Positions 1 to 9,801 of a DNA stretch of 64,000 nucleotides are shown piece after piece. Origin of the DNA: PALSA-1006 sp041660815 (lineage in GTDB: Bacteria; Pseudomonadota; Gammaproteobacteria; Burkholderiales; Gallionellaceae). The notes under the pieces are model-generated. The model was not told the DNA's origin, did no database searches, and saw only the letters and a program-made list of their open reading frames with translations. Made by a program: the position numbers and the translations under genes. Numbering within the stretch: the stretch's first letter is position 1; every line of letters begins with the position of its first letter. The stretch lies in the NCBI GenBank assembly GCA_041660815.1, contig JBAZVN010000007.1, positions 62,001 through 126,000 on the forward strand. Reading direction: 5' to 3'.

Positions 1-546
1 GGCGGCTTTGGGAAGCAATAGTCCGGCTTGCTTGAGTTCCAGCGCCTGCATCTGATATCCACCCAAGGATTCAGTACTGGTGGTGGCTATTTTTTTTCCG
101 CGCAATGAGTTTAGCGAATCCAATTTACTTTCACCGGCCAGGGTAAATATCACGCCACCGAAAACATTCACCGGACGCCCCTGCTCCAACATGGATAACG
201 TGGCAAGCGGAGAAGACAAACCGTTACGGTACGCCAACAAAACAAAATGCCCCGAGTTGGTTAACACGAAGTCCAGCTTTTGGCTGGCTACCGCCGCATT
301 CATCTCTGGAAAAGTTAAGGCCTCAACGACAAAATCATGTTGCGGAATGGCGCGTTTTAATGCCATCGCCAACGGTTGCCATTGCGCCAAGGTTTGCGGT
401 TTGGGACGAAATGCCAATACGCCAATTTTTACCGGTTCGGCCATGGCAGAAAATATCACGCCGAACTCAAGCACAACACACACCCACAGCAGACGGAAAG
501 CGAGTGCACAAGGCCAAATTAATTGCAACACGTTGTTTTTAAACAT
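1..546 (-). CDS. PhnD-type periplasmic substrate-binding protein (partial, 3' end outside window)
   Basis: An open frame of 182 codons runs from an ATG at 546 off the left edge. The N-terminus has a hydrophobic signal-like stretch ending near AMAEPVK, followed by IGVLAFRPKPQTLAQWQPL, which is the opening strand and helix of phosphate/phosphonate (PhnD-like) binding proteins; LDFVLTNSGHFVLL and GKKIATTSTESLGGYQMQ fit the ligand-cleft segments of that fold. It starts 2 bases after the upstream kinase stop, so it is the last visible gene of the 7374-to-1 operon. Such domains are known both as ABC transporter receptors and as the sensor half of TtrS-like kinases; whether a kinase follows here cannot be seen. 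I infer a sensory role because all cotranscribed genes are signalling genes and no ABC permease or ATPase is visible. Confidence 0.75.
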   Translation of the reverse strand, partial: MFKNNVLQLIWPCALAFRLLWVCVVLEFGVIFSAMAEPVKIGVLAFRPKPQTLAQWQPLAMALKRAIPQHDFVVEALTFPEMNAAVASQKLDFVLTNSGHFVLLAYRNGLSSPLATLSMLEQGRPVNVFGGVIFTLAGESKLDSLNSLRGKKIATTSTESLGGYQMQALELKQAGLLLPKAA

Positions 547-548
547 AA

Positions 549-2039
549 TTATTTGCTCTGCTCGACGACTAACGGCAATTCAAAAATAAAAGTACTGCCC
601 TTACCCTCACCTTCCGACTCAACCCATATCTTGCCGCCATGATGCTCCACAATACGCCTGCACAGCGCCAAGCCCATGCCTGTGCCCTCAAATTTATCTC
701 TGGACTGCAGGCGGCTAAAAAATTGGAATAATCGCTCAATCTGCCGCGGATCAATGCCGATGCCGTGATCATGAACACTGACTTGCCAGGAATTTTTGCT
801 CACGCGCGAGGTGATCTCAATGTGCGGAACTTGTCCCGCTTCATGGTAATGCAGCGCATTGCCAATCAGGTTTTGCATCAAGCGCGGCAACTCGTCACGG
901 CTGGCAAATACTTGCGGCCACTCTCCCTGTACATCAACCACGGCCTTTGCTTGAAGAATCGCGGGCTGCAAAAATCCCAGCGCCTCATCCAAAAACTCCT
1001 TGCTTTCTATCCATTCTTTGGCTTGGGTGGTTCGTCCGATACGCGAATATTCCAGCAGTGAAACAATCATGGAATCCATGCGTTTTGCCCCCTGCAAGGC
1101 AAATTGCAAATTCTCGCTATTCTCCGCATCCAGCGTATCTTTCAGTGCCAGTTTGAGCAATTGCAAATGGCCGGAAACAGCACGCAACGGTTGCCGCATA
1201 TCGTGTGACACGCTGTAGGCAAAGCGTTCCAGATCCGCATTGGAGCGCTGCAAAGCTTTACCCTGATTTTCCAACTCCAGTGTGCGCTGTTTAACCAGCT
1301 CTTCAAGATGCCCCTGATGTGATTTCAACTCATCCGAAACCTGTTGCAACTTGCTGATGATGCTTCTCACGTGACGCACAAACGGTCTAAATATCAGCAA
1401 TGCTTCCAGAGTCAACAACAACAGCGTAACCACCCAGAATATTGTTTCGGCTTTCTGCAAACGCGTAACCGAGGCCTCGCCTTCCGCCTGATACAGGCGC
1501 ACCATTTCATCCAACGATGCGACCAAAGTGGTCGGTGCAGTTTCAATAATGTAGCGCAACCGGGGATTGTCCTGGTTTAGCGCGGCATCCTGTTCCGTCA
1601 ACAAAATTTTCAGCATTTCAATATAGCTTTCCACCTGCTGATCCAGCGGATTATCCCCCCCGAAATACAAGGCCTGCACAGCGGGAGACAGGGTGGCAGG
1701 CAGTCCCATACTGGCATCACCATGCGTCAAACCGCGATGCGAGCGCTCCATCAATTCGATGGCTTGTTTTAATTTTGCGCGAATCTGTTCGCGCTGTGGA
1801 CGGGGAGCATTCACCAATAAATTTGAAAACAAAGCAGTGCGTTGACTGAGCATGCGCTGCCGTCCGCTGACGTTCACCACCGCAGCGGTACTTTGCTGCT
1901 CGGAGATCACCAGATGCAGGCTGATCCACGCCGCAGTTGACAGCGCCGCGACCAATAACAGGGCAATCACATACCGCCAAGTCAGCGCATGTGCGATGCT
2001 CAGATCTTCCGATATGGTGAATGTATTTACTGCCTTCAC
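549..2039 (-). CDS. Histidine kinase with PilJ/NarX-like N-terminal sensor
   Basis: Membrane sensor kinase. A first membrane helix (about residues 22-42) is followed by VVNVSGRQRMLSQRTALF, the signature of the type IV pili/NarX-like methyl-accepting domain; a second helix lies near residue 205-225, then a short coiled linker. The phosphoacceptor region is YSVSHDMRQPLRA and the ATPase has NLIGNAL, DHGIGIDP and GTGMGLALCRRIVEHHGG. No receiver domain is present. I chose the GTG at 2039 because GGAG sits 6 bases upstream and it follows the preceding stop directly; an in-frame ATG at 2069 would overlap the upstream gene and has no clear ribosome site. The kinase core is very similar to that of the gene just upstream, suggesting duplication. 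Cognate signal unknown. Confidence 0.85.
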   Translation of the reverse strand: MKAVNTFTISEDLSIAHALTWRYVIALLLVAALSTAAWISLHLVISEQQSTAAVVNVSGRQRMLSQRTALFSNLLVNAPRPQREQIRAKLKQAIELMERSHRGLTHGDASMGLPATLSPAVQALYFGGDNPLDQQVESYIEMLKILLTEQDAALNQDNPRLRYIIETAPTTLVASLDEMVRLYQAEGEASVTRLQKAETIFWVVTLLLLTLEALLIFRPFVRHVRSIISKLQQVSDELKSHQGHLEELVKQRTLELENQGKALQRSNADLERFAYSVSHDMRQPLRAVSGHLQLLKLALKDTLDAENSENLQFALQGAKRMDSMIVSLLEYSRIGRTTQAKEWIESKEFLDEALGFLQPAILQAKAVVDVQGEWPQVFASRDELPRLMQNLIGNALHYHEAGQVPHIEITSRVSKNSWQVSVHDHGIGIDPRQIERLFQFFSRLQSRDKFEGTGMGLALCRRIVEHHGGKIWVESEGEGKGSTFIFELPLVVEQSK

Positions 2040-2040
2040 A

Positions 2041-4875
2041 TTATTCTCCGACCAGCATCGGCAACTCAAAAATAAAGACGCTACCCTTGCCGGCTCCTTC
2101 CGACTCTACCCAGATTCGCCCGCCGTGATGTTCCACGATGCGTCTGCACAAAGCCAGGCCCATGCCGGTTCCTTCAAAGCGGGTACGCGATTGCAAGCGA
2201 CTGAAGAAATGGAACAGTCTGTCAATCTGCTGCGGATCAATGCCAACGCCGTGGTCACGCACGGAAACCCGCCAGGTGCTGCCCTCGACCAGCGAATCCA
2301 GTTCGACGAGTGCGGCCTGCCCGGTATCGCGGAATTTAATTGCATTGCCAATCAAGTTTTGAAATAGCCGCGTGAGTTCATCGCGGCTGCCGAATATTTG
2401 CGGCCACTCGCCGTTTTGCTTGATCTCTGCATGAGTTTCACCAATCATGGGTGCCAGAAAACTCAGTGCATCATCCAGCGGCACCCGGCTGGGCAACCAT
2501 TGCTTGGCTTCGGTTTTTCGCCCCACACGGGAATAGTCGAGCAACGAAACAATCATCGAATCCATGCGCTTTGCCCCCTCCAGCGCAAAGCCCAGATTTT
2601 CGCGTTCGTCGTCGTCCAGTTTGTCCTGCAAGCTGCGCTGCAGCAACTGCAAATGTCCGCTGATCGCACGCAACGGTTGACGCATATCGTGCGACACGCT
2701 GTAGGCAAAACGCTCCAAATCCGCATTGGAACGCTGCAACGCATCTTCGGCTTTTTGCTGCTCGGTAATATCCCGGGTAACTGCCAGATGCACGATCTTG
2801 CCATGGTCGCGCATCGGCACCGCATGCGTCTCCAACATGCGGCGCCCCCCCCTCAGCCCCAGCACTTCAAATTTTAATTGCTGCACCTCCCCTGCAATCA
2901 CCTGTTGGTGCATCTTGTCGAAAGCCTCCCGATACTCGGGTGCGATCACATTGAGAAGCGAATTTCCGGCCACCTGCTCCAGAGAATCTGCCTCGATCAT
3001 TGCCAGACCGGCTGCATTCATCTGTAACAGACGCCCCTGTTCATCCAGAATTTTGATGCATTCCGGTTCATTATCAATCACCGTGCGCAAGAAAGACTCA
3101 CTTTCGACCAGGCGCGCTTCGATTAATTTACGTTCGGTAATATCCTGCACGGTACCCACCGACCGCAATGCCTTATCCTGCGCGTCATAAAAAGTCTCAC
3201 AGTGCTCGCTTACCCACTTGATACGGCCATCCGCCATCAACAAACGATGCACGATTTCATAGGGTTGGCGCGTTTCCAAAGAACGGATATAGGCCCGATT
3301 GACCGCATCGCGATCCTCGGGATGAATCGCATGCAAAAACGCATCATAAGTTGCGCTAAATTTGCTCGGATCAATTTCAAACAGGCGGAAAATTTCATCT
3401 GACCAATGCAACTTGTTCGTCAATAAATCCAATTCCCAGTTGCCCACTTTGGCGATGCGCTGCGCTTCATTCAGGCTCTTCATCGTGTCATGCAACGCCA
3501 GTTCCGCACGTTTAAATTCCGAAATGTCACGACTGATGCCGAACAAACCGATCACCGTTTCCCCGTCGTCGCCAAATACCGGCCACTTATTAGTGCTCAC
3601 CCAGCCCTGCTTGCCTTGCTCGTCGTAATAGGGATCGATGCGGTTTAAAATAGGCGTACCATCGCGAAAAACCGGCAGCTCTTCGTCGTGATAAATTTTT
3701 GCCGTATCCGCAGGAAATATTTCCAGATCGTTCTTGCCCACCATCTCGCGCCAATGCTGATGTCCGGTAATTTTTGCCATGGTCTGGCTGCAGAAACGAA
3801 TACGACTATCTTGATCCTTGAAATAAATAAAATCGGAAGTGCTTTCCAGCAAAGTCAGGAAATCGCGATTGAGCACATGCAATGCCTGACCTGCCTCTCT
3901 GCGGCGCACCTCACCGCGAATGACCAGCCATGCTGCGGAGGCCGAAAGCAGCATAAATATCACCAGCATTACGCTCAACTGATTGAAAAAATAGTGCCAT
4001 TCGGCGAGATACTCCTCTGCGGCAAAAGCCACCGCAACGTACAGAGGCTGGGCGGATAGCCTGCGATAAGAATAGGTACGATCCTCGTTGTCCAGCAAAG
4101 AATGTATCCGGTAAGTACCTGTTTCCGGTTGCGCCTGAAGCAACTTCTGCAACGCCGGGCTCAAGGTATTTTTACCGATCTCCGTGCCAAATCCACCCGC
4201 TTCGGGATAACGCGCAATAATTCTAAAATTCACATCGCGCAGATTTACCACGCCCTTCGCGCCCACATTCAGATGTGAAAATTCCCTACTGATTTTCTCC
4301 AGAGAAATAAACGCATATACAATTCCCGCAAACTTTCCATCGGGAAAATTAATCCGCCGCGCGACGGGCAATTCCCACTTTTTATTGATTCGGGAAAAAA
4401 TCGGCTCGCCAACCACCGCTTTAAGCTCTTTTTGCGTGCGCGCCAATTGATAATACTGGCGGTCATTGATATCAACTCTGGAACCCGGCGGTACGCCGGG
4501 ACCATATTTCACAATGCCATTCCGGTCGGCAATACGCAGGCTATCGATCGCCGGCAAACGTTTTTGCTGCAACTTAAGCACTGCATTAATTGCTGCCGCG
4601 TTAAAATTGCCGCTCACCAGTTGACGCGACGCCTCATCCGTTACTGTCAGCATCGCGATATCGACCTGATCGAAGGTTCCGGTTAAATTATTTTCCAGAA
4701 CGTGCGCCAGACTTTGCGTCATGCTTTCCGCTATTAACTGGTGCTGGCGGTAACTCTGGTAAAGAATAAATCCCACCAAAAGCGTCATGAATAAATTGAC
4801 CAACAGCACGCCGGCTATAATTTGGCTGGTGAGCCGTGAGGGAGCAACTTCGGTAACGAGGTCTTTGGGGTACAT
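2041..4875 (-). CDS. dCache-PAS histidine kinase
   Basis: Large sensor kinase of about 944 residues. Two membrane helices (about 15-38 and 300-322) bracket an extracytoplasmic region that looks like a double-Cache ligand domain (VDINDRQYYQLARTQKELK, GIVYAFISLEKI). Three PAS/PAC units follow in the cytoplasm (about 335-460, 470-590, 600-715), then YSVSHDMRQPLRAISGH and an intact HATPase with GTGMGLALCRRIVEHHGG. The ATG at 4875 has GGGA 7 bases upstream; a TTG at 4899 would add 8 residues and cannot be excluded. It is 30 bases downstream of the GGDEF/EAL gene and directly abuts the next kinase, so all are probably cotranscribed. The C-terminus lacks a receiver domain. Confidence 0.85.
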   Translation of the reverse strand: MYPKDLVTEVAPSRLTSQIIAGVLLVNLFMTLLVGFILYQSYRQHQLIAESMTQSLAHVLENNLTGTFDQVDIAMLTVTDEASRQLVSGNFNAAAINAVLKLQQKRLPAIDSLRIADRNGIVKYGPGVPPGSRVDINDRQYYQLARTQKELKAVVGEPIFSRINKKWELPVARRINFPDGKFAGIVYAFISLEKISREFSHLNVGAKGVVNLRDVNFRIIARYPEAGGFGTEIGKNTLSPALQKLLQAQPETGTYRIHSLLDNEDRTYSYRRLSAQPLYVAVAFAAEEYLAEWHYFFNQLSVMLVIFMLLSASAAWLVIRGEVRRREAGQALHVLNRDFLTLLESTSDFIYFKDQDSRIRFCSQTMAKITGHQHWREMVGKNDLEIFPADTAKIYHDEELPVFRDGTPILNRIDPYYDEQGKQGWVSTNKWPVFGDDGETVIGLFGISRDISEFKRAELALHDTMKSLNEAQRIAKVGNWELDLLTNKLHWSDEIFRLFEIDPSKFSATYDAFLHAIHPEDRDAVNRAYIRSLETRQPYEIVHRLLMADGRIKWVSEHCETFYDAQDKALRSVGTVQDITERKLIEARLVESESFLRTVIDNEPECIKILDEQGRLLQMNAAGLAMIEADSLEQVAGNSLLNVIAPEYREAFDKMHQQVIAGEVQQLKFEVLGLRGGRRMLETHAVPMRDHGKIVHLAVTRDITEQQKAEDALQRSNADLERFAYSVSHDMRQPLRAISGHLQLLQRSLQDKLDDDERENLGFALEGAKRMDSMIVSLLDYSRVGRKTEAKQWLPSRVPLDDALSFLAPMIGETHAEIKQNGEWPQIFGSRDELTRLFQNLIGNAIKFRDTGQAALVELDSLVEGSTWRVSVRDHGVGIDPQQIDRLFHFFSRLQSRTRFEGTGMGLALCRRIVEHHGGRIWVESEGAGKGSVFIFELPMLVGE

Positions 4876-4905
4876 GATAATTCCCGAATTAATGCTCAAT
4901 AAATC

Positions 4906-7374
4906 CTAGGGCGCCTCATGCAGACGCGCCAGCCAATTTTCTACCGGCTCCGGCCGACCATACAGGTAGCCCTGATGCACAACTTGCCCGTGCGAATTTA
5001 AAAAATCTGCCTGTTCTTGAGTTTCCACACCTTCGGCCACAATTTGAAAATGCAAATGCTGGGCAATCGAGATGATCGTTTCGACCAGTGCGGCATCATT
5101 GGGATCACTCGTGCAGTCCTGAATAAAACTCTTGTCAATTTTTAGCTCGTGAATCGGCAGGCGCTTGATATAGGCGAGACTGGAATACCCCGTGCCGAAA
5201 TCATCGATGGAAAAGTGAATACCCAGCGCGGATAGCGTGGTCATTTTGGCCACCACATCACCGATATCGCCGATCACAATACCCTCGGTTAACTCCAGTA
5301 CCAGATGGCAGGGATCGGCACCACTGAGGCTTAATTTACTCCGAATTACTTCGACAAAATCCGGCTGTTGAAAATGGCGCGGACTGATATTAACCGACAG
5401 ACGCAACGCTCGTCCCTCGGCATCCAATTGTGCCAACACCTTGCACACCTCCAACAACATCCAGCGATCCAGTGCAACAATCAAATCGGACGTTTCAGCC
5501 AAAGGAATAAACAGATTGGGCGGAATCAAACCACGCGTCGGATGCTGCCAACGCACCAATGCTTCAGCCCCCACTTGCACACCCTGGGCATTTACCTGGG
5601 GTTGAAAAAACAGTCGCAACTGGTTATCCGCGATGGCGTTGCGTAATTCGGCTTCCAGTTGGAAGCGTTCTTTGACTGTCTCGCCCATCGCCGCTTCAAA
5701 AAACATGGTGCGGGCGCGACCGCCCTTCTTCGCCTTATCCATCGCCATATCGGCCTGACGCAATACCTCAATTGCCGTGGCATGTGGCAGATCCGGTAAA
5801 AGAGTGATGCCAATACTTGCATCTATATGAATTAATTCATCATTTATTTCAATCGCATTATTTAGCACAGCGCGCAACTTTTCCGCAATCGCCAGCGCTT
5901 CACGACCTGCCGCCTCACGCGTACCGCGGATTCTGTGCAGCAATATGCCGAATTCATCCGAATCCAGACGCGCCAGCAAATCATCGGCATGCAAAATTTG
6001 CGTAAAGCGTTCTGACACCGCACGCAGCAACATATCCCCCATGGCCAATCCGCGCGCCTCATTGATCTCTTTAAAGCGGTCTAGATCCAGCAGCAATACT
6101 GCGGCAAAACGGCTATCCCGTCTGGTGCTCTGCAGGGTTTGCTCAACCTGACGCAAAAATAAGGCGCGATTGGCCAGACCGGTCAATGGATCGCGCCAGG
6201 CCAATTCTTCAACGCGATCTTGTGCCCGTTTGATTTCACTGATATCGGAAAAAATCGCCACGTAACGCGTGGTATTTCCTGCGGCATCTTTGATTGAGCT
6301 GATGGATTCCCACTGCGTATATATCTCGCCATTCTTGCGCTTATTCCATACCTCTCCAACCCACATTCCTTTTCTGCCTAGTGCGTTCCAAAAATCGCGG
6401 TAAAAAGGCAAATCATGTCGCCCAGACTTCAGCAGACGCGGATTATTACCGAGCGCTTCAGCCTCGCTGTAACCGGTTATCTGGGTAAACGCGGGATTCA
6501 CCGCAACAATGGTTCCATTCAGATCGGTTACCAAAATTGCTTCGCCGGTGGTCTCAAACACGCGCTCGGCAAGGCGTTGACGCTCTTCACCGGCCTTGCG
6601 CTCGGTGACATCGGTAATGAAACCGTGCCACAACACACTACCGTCATCCAAGTGTTCCGGCTTCGCAACACCCTCGCGCCAACACTCGCCCCGCTCCGGT
6701 AAAATGATCCGGTATTCTTCATGCCACTCACTGAGATTAGTGGCCGACTTTTCGATCGAGGCTGTGATACGTGCCGCATCATCGGGATGTTGAAATGCAA
6801 AAATTTGTGAAGCATCTTCGCGCGCCTCCTCGGGTGTCACGCCATACATATCAAACATGGCCTGACTCGCATAAGGAAAGCTCATTCGCCCATCGGGATA
6901 TCGGCGCAGCTGGAAGATAAGCCCCGGAATTTGCGAAGAAAGTTTTTGTAGGAGATCGTGACTTTGCTGCAGATTATCCGACAGGTGCTTGCGTTCCACT
7001 GAATAGCCAATGGTGCGCACCAATGCATCAGTGTCAAACTTGCCCTTGACCAAATAATCCTGGGCGCCCGCTTCCAGAGTTTCCAGAGCGAAGCTGGAGT
7101 CATCATTACCGGTCAGCACGATCACCGGCAAATTTGGAGCCTGATTGCGTATTGCTGTTACCGTTGGCAAGCCATGCGAATCGGGCAGCGATAAATCCAG
7201 CAGCAACACATCAAAACGGTTCAGGCTAAGGGTATACACAGCGTCCTCAAGCGAGGTGACCCACTCCAATTCAAATAATGGTGTATGGCTTGCGCGCAAC
7301 GCCAGCTTGGTTAAATTAGCATCTGAAGGATCGTCTTCGACGAGTAATACCCGACAATGTGTGGCGGCAATCAT
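4906..7374 (-). CDS. Response regulator with PAS, degenerate GGDEF and EAL domains
   Basis: Predicted c-di-GMP phosphodiesterase under phosphorelay control. Order: receiver domain (residues about 6-125; VLLVEDD, phosphoacceptor in LLLDLSLPD, VIVLTGND), PAS (about 150-270), PAS-PAC (280-400), GGDEF-like (405-560) and EAL (575-815). The GGDEF signature reads DSDEF, so the active-site glycines are missing and cyclase activity is unlikely; the EAL domain keeps EALVRW, DDFGTGYSS, KIDKSFI and EGVET, so hydrolysis of c-di-GMP is likely. ATG at 7374 is preceded by AGGA at a 7-base spacing. First gene of a four-gene minus-strand operon; the two following kinases are the obvious candidates to phosphorylate the receiver. 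Confidence 0.9.
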   Translation of the reverse strand: MIAATHCRVLLVEDDPSDANLTKLALRASHTPLFELEWVTSLEDAVYTLSLNRFDVLLLDLSLPDSHGLPTVTAIRNQAPNLPVIVLTGNDDSSFALETLEAGAQDYLVKGKFDTDALVRTIGYSVERKHLSDNLQQSHDLLQKLSSQIPGLIFQLRRYPDGRMSFPYASQAMFDMYGVTPEEAREDASQIFAFQHPDDAARITASIEKSATNLSEWHEEYRIILPERGECWREGVAKPEHLDDGSVLWHGFITDVTERKAGEERQRLAERVFETTGEAILVTDLNGTIVAVNPAFTQITGYSEAEALGNNPRLLKSGRHDLPFYRDFWNALGRKGMWVGEVWNKRKNGEIYTQWESISSIKDAAGNTTRYVAIFSDISEIKRAQDRVEELAWRDPLTGLANRALFLRQVEQTLQSTRRDSRFAAVLLLDLDRFKEINEARGLAMGDMLLRAVSERFTQILHADDLLARLDSDEFGILLHRIRGTREAAGREALAIAEKLRAVLNNAIEINDELIHIDASIGITLLPDLPHATAIEVLRQADMAMDKAKKGGRARTMFFEAAMGETVKERFQLEAELRNAIADNQLRLFFQPQVNAQGVQVGAEALVRWQHPTRGLIPPNLFIPLAETSDLIVALDRWMLLEVCKVLAQLDAEGRALRLSVNISPRHFQQPDFVEVIRSKLSLSGADPCHLVLELTEGIVIGDIGDVVAKMTTLSALGIHFSIDDFGTGYSSLAYIKRLPIHELKIDKSFIQDCTSDPNDAALVETIISIAQHLHFQIVAEGVETQEQADFLNSHGQVVHQGYLYGRPEPVENWLARLHEAP

Positions 7375-7516
7375 GGTGTTTTCCTAACGCGATTTATCAT
7401 CAATTTTTCACGCATGAAAATACCGCAAACAAGCAAGCCCGATTGGATTTTGAATGAATTGAACATATTATTTTTGCGCATGCTGCATTATTTTTTTACA
7501 ATCCAAATAATGCTGG

Positions 7517-7546
7517 CTTGTCGACTCCTCCTCAGGGTGCATAATA
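7517..7546 (+). promoter_or_regulatory. Candidate sigma70 promoter of copA
   Basis: TTGTCG (7518-7523) and CATAAT (7540-7545) are separated by 16 bases, 40 bases before the copA ATG. The spacer holds a weak ACTCC/GGGTG dyad that could be a metalloregulator site, but it does not match a CueR operator well enough to name. Confidence 0.35.
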
Positions 7547-7585
7547 TCAGCACTTTCACAACTTTGCGGATCATTAACCCACAAA

Positions 7586-9772
7586 ATGTCTTCACTCCAA
7601 CACACCGAATTTCAAATTACCGGGATGCGCTGCGCCTCTTGCTCTGCACGCCTGGAAAAATCCCTGAATCAGCTTCCCGAAGTCACTGCCGTGGTCAACA
7701 TCGCCACGGAAAAAGCCAGCATCGTTTTTAACGCGGAAACCAGCAATATTCCCGCCTTGCTGGACGCCATCCGCGACACCGGTTTTGATGCGCATGTAGC
7801 GCGTGATTTTGCCGCAGAAAAACAAACCAAAGACGCTCTGTATCATCGTGAAAAGATGCAGTTTTATATTTCCGCGGCGCTGATTACCCCGCTCTTGCTG
7901 GAAATGTTTTTAATGTTGTCCGGAATTCATCTAAATATCCCGGTTTGGCTGCAATGGTTGCTGGCAACGCCCGTGCAATTTTGGGCCGGGGCACGCTTCT
8001 ATCGCGGCGCCTGGAATAGCCTGAAAAATGGCGGCAGCAATATGGATGTGCTGGTGGCGCTGGGCACCAGCGCCGCCTATTTTTTAAGCTGTGCGATTGT
8101 GCTGTTTGGCAATCACCCGCACGCCAATTATTTCGAAGCCAGCGCCACGCTTATCACACTGGTTTTGTTGGGAAAATTGCTCGAAGCACACGCCAAAAAC
8201 AAAGCCTCTTCAGCGCTGGAAAGTTTAATTAATTTGCAGCCAAAAATCGCGCATGTGGAGCGCAACGGTGAGATCGTCGATGTTTCTGTGGGGCAGTTTC
8301 GCCCGGAGGATATTTTTGTAGTGCGCCCGGGAGAAGCCATTCCAGTTGACGGTGTGGTGCTGGAAGGCAGTTCCAGCGTAAACGAAAGCATGCTCACCGG
8401 AGAAAGTTTTCCGCAAACCAAACAAAGCAACGACAAAGTTTATGCCGCCACGTTAAATCAGCAGGGCTTGCTGAAATGCCGCGCCATCGCGGTGGGTAGC
8501 CAAACACAGCTGGCTGCGATTATTCGCATGGTTGAGCAAGCCCAGGGCTCGAAAGCTCCAATTCAAAAATTAGCCGACCGGATTTCCGCTATTTTTGTAC
8601 CGGTGGTATTGGTGTTGGCCGCGCTCACTTTTCTCGCCTGGTGGCTCTCGGGACAGGATTTTTCCAACGCGCTGATTAATGCAGTTTCAGTATTAGTCAT
8701 CGCTTGCCCGTGCGCCTTGGGCTTGGCCACACCGACGGCAATTATGGTCGCCACCGGACGTGCCGCGTATGCCGGAATCTTAATTAAAGACGCCGCCGCG
8801 CTGGAACGCGCGCATCTTTTGGATGTGCTGATTCTGGATAAAACCGGCACCTTAACCGAAGGTATTCCGCAGCTTACTGGCATTGCGCCAATTAATAATT
8901 ATGATTTAAATCATCTACTTACAATATCCCTTAGCCTTGCGCGGCACTCCACGCATCCGCTCTCACTGGCGCTGGCGAATTACGCCCGCACGCAAAATGC
9001 CACCCAATTGGAAGTAAGCGATTTTGCAGAGCTTCCCGGAAACGGCTTGAGCGGCGTCATCGCCGGTGAACAATATCAACTTGGCTCCCCCGCTTTTATC
9101 GCAAAATTTATGGAGGCCGACCTGCCGCTTCCTGCCTTGGACAGAAGCAGTATTTTGGTGGCATGCGGCAAGACATTGCTCGGTAATATTTCATTTACCG
9201 ACACGCTACGCCCCAATAGCAAAGCTGCCGTTGGCAAACTGCGCGCCATGGGAATCCGGGTTGTCATGTTAAGCGGCGACAACGCCGCCACGGCACACGC
9301 TATCGCGCAACAGGCGGGCATTGATGAATATCTGGCAGAGGTATTACCGCAAGACAAAGCACAGCACGTTTCTTCGTTTAAAAGCAACGGGAAAGTAGTC
9401 GGCATGGTGGGAGACGGCATCAATGACGCACCTGCTTTGGCCGCAGCCGATGTGAGCTTTGCCATGAAGAGCGGCAGCGATATTGCGATTGAGGCAGCAG
9501 ATATCACGCTGATGCATAACGACCTGATGTCGGTGGTCAATGCCATTGATTTGTCGCGCGTTACACTGGCCAAAATCCGCCAGAATCTGTTCTTTGCCTT
9601 CGCTTACAACATCCTGGGTATTCCACTTGCGGCAGTAGGCTTGCTTAATCCGGTGATCGCCGGTGGCGCCATGGCGATGAGCTCGGTATCGGTCATCAGC
9701 AATGCACTATTACTAAAAAATTGGATGCCGGAAAAAACTACCAAGAACATGATAAATAATAAGAAAACATAG
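7586..9772 (+). CDS. copA: Copper-exporting P1B-type ATPase
   Basis: Inner-membrane Cu(I) efflux pump. One N-terminal HMA domain carries GMRCASCSARLEKS (CxxC metal site, residues 13-18 region). The catalytic chain is complete: TGES actuator motif (LTGESFPQ), CPC in the membrane channel (VIACPCALGLATPTA), DKTGT phosphorylation site, GDGINDAPAL hinge. Late-membrane signatures AYNILGIP and MSSVSVISNALLL match Cu(I)-type P1B-1 pumps rather than Zn/Cd pumps. Length 728 residues is normal for a single-HMA CopA. It stands alone, divergent from the signalling operon, with no copper chaperone or cueR visible beside it. A hairpin follows at 9773. Confidence 0.95.
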   Translation: MSSLQHTEFQITGMRCASCSARLEKSLNQLPEVTAVVNIATEKASIVFNAETSNIPALLDAIRDTGFDAHVARDFAAEKQTKDALYHREKMQFYISAALITPLLLEMFLMLSGIHLNIPVWLQWLLATPVQFWAGARFYRGAWNSLKNGGSNMDVLVALGTSAAYFLSCAIVLFGNHPHANYFEASATLITLVLLGKLLEAHAKNKASSALESLINLQPKIAHVERNGEIVDVSVGQFRPEDIFVVRPGEAIPVDGVVLEGSSSVNESMLTGESFPQTKQSNDKVYAATLNQQGLLKCRAIAVGSQTQLAAIIRMVEQAQGSKAPIQKLADRISAIFVPVVLVLAALTFLAWWLSGQDFSNALINAVSVLVIACPCALGLATPTAIMVATGRAAYAGILIKDAAALERAHLLDVLILDKTGTLTEGIPQLTGIAPINNYDLNHLLTISLSLARHSTHPLSLALANYARTQNATQLEVSDFAELPGNGLSGVIAGEQYQLGSPAFIAKFMEADLPLPALDRSSILVACGKTLLGNISFTDTLRPNSKAAVGKLRAMGIRVVMLSGDNAATAHAIAQQAGIDEYLAEVLPQDKAQHVSSFKSNGKVVGMVGDGINDAPALAAADVSFAMKSGSDIAIEAADITLMHNDLMSVVNAIDLSRVTLAKIRQNLFFAFAYNILGIPLAAVGLLNPVIAGGAMAMSSVSVISNALLLKNWMPEKTTKNMINNKKT

Positions 9773-9801
9773 TCAGCCACAATGCAGTAGTGGCTGAATT
9801 T
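9773..9801 (+). terminator. Weak hairpin after copA
   Basis: TCAGCCAC (9773-9780) pairs with GTGGCTGA (9790-9797) across a 9-base loop and is followed by ATTTCA. The U tract is poor, so this is at most a weak terminator. Confidence 0.35.

Noticed and set aside
80..589. 169-codon plus-strand open frame
   Set aside because: It is antisense to the PhnD-like gene, which has a signal peptide and family motifs; the plus frame has no recognisable protein pattern.
7517..7546. CueR operator before copA
   Set aside because: The dyad in the promoter spacer is too weak compared with known CueR sites.
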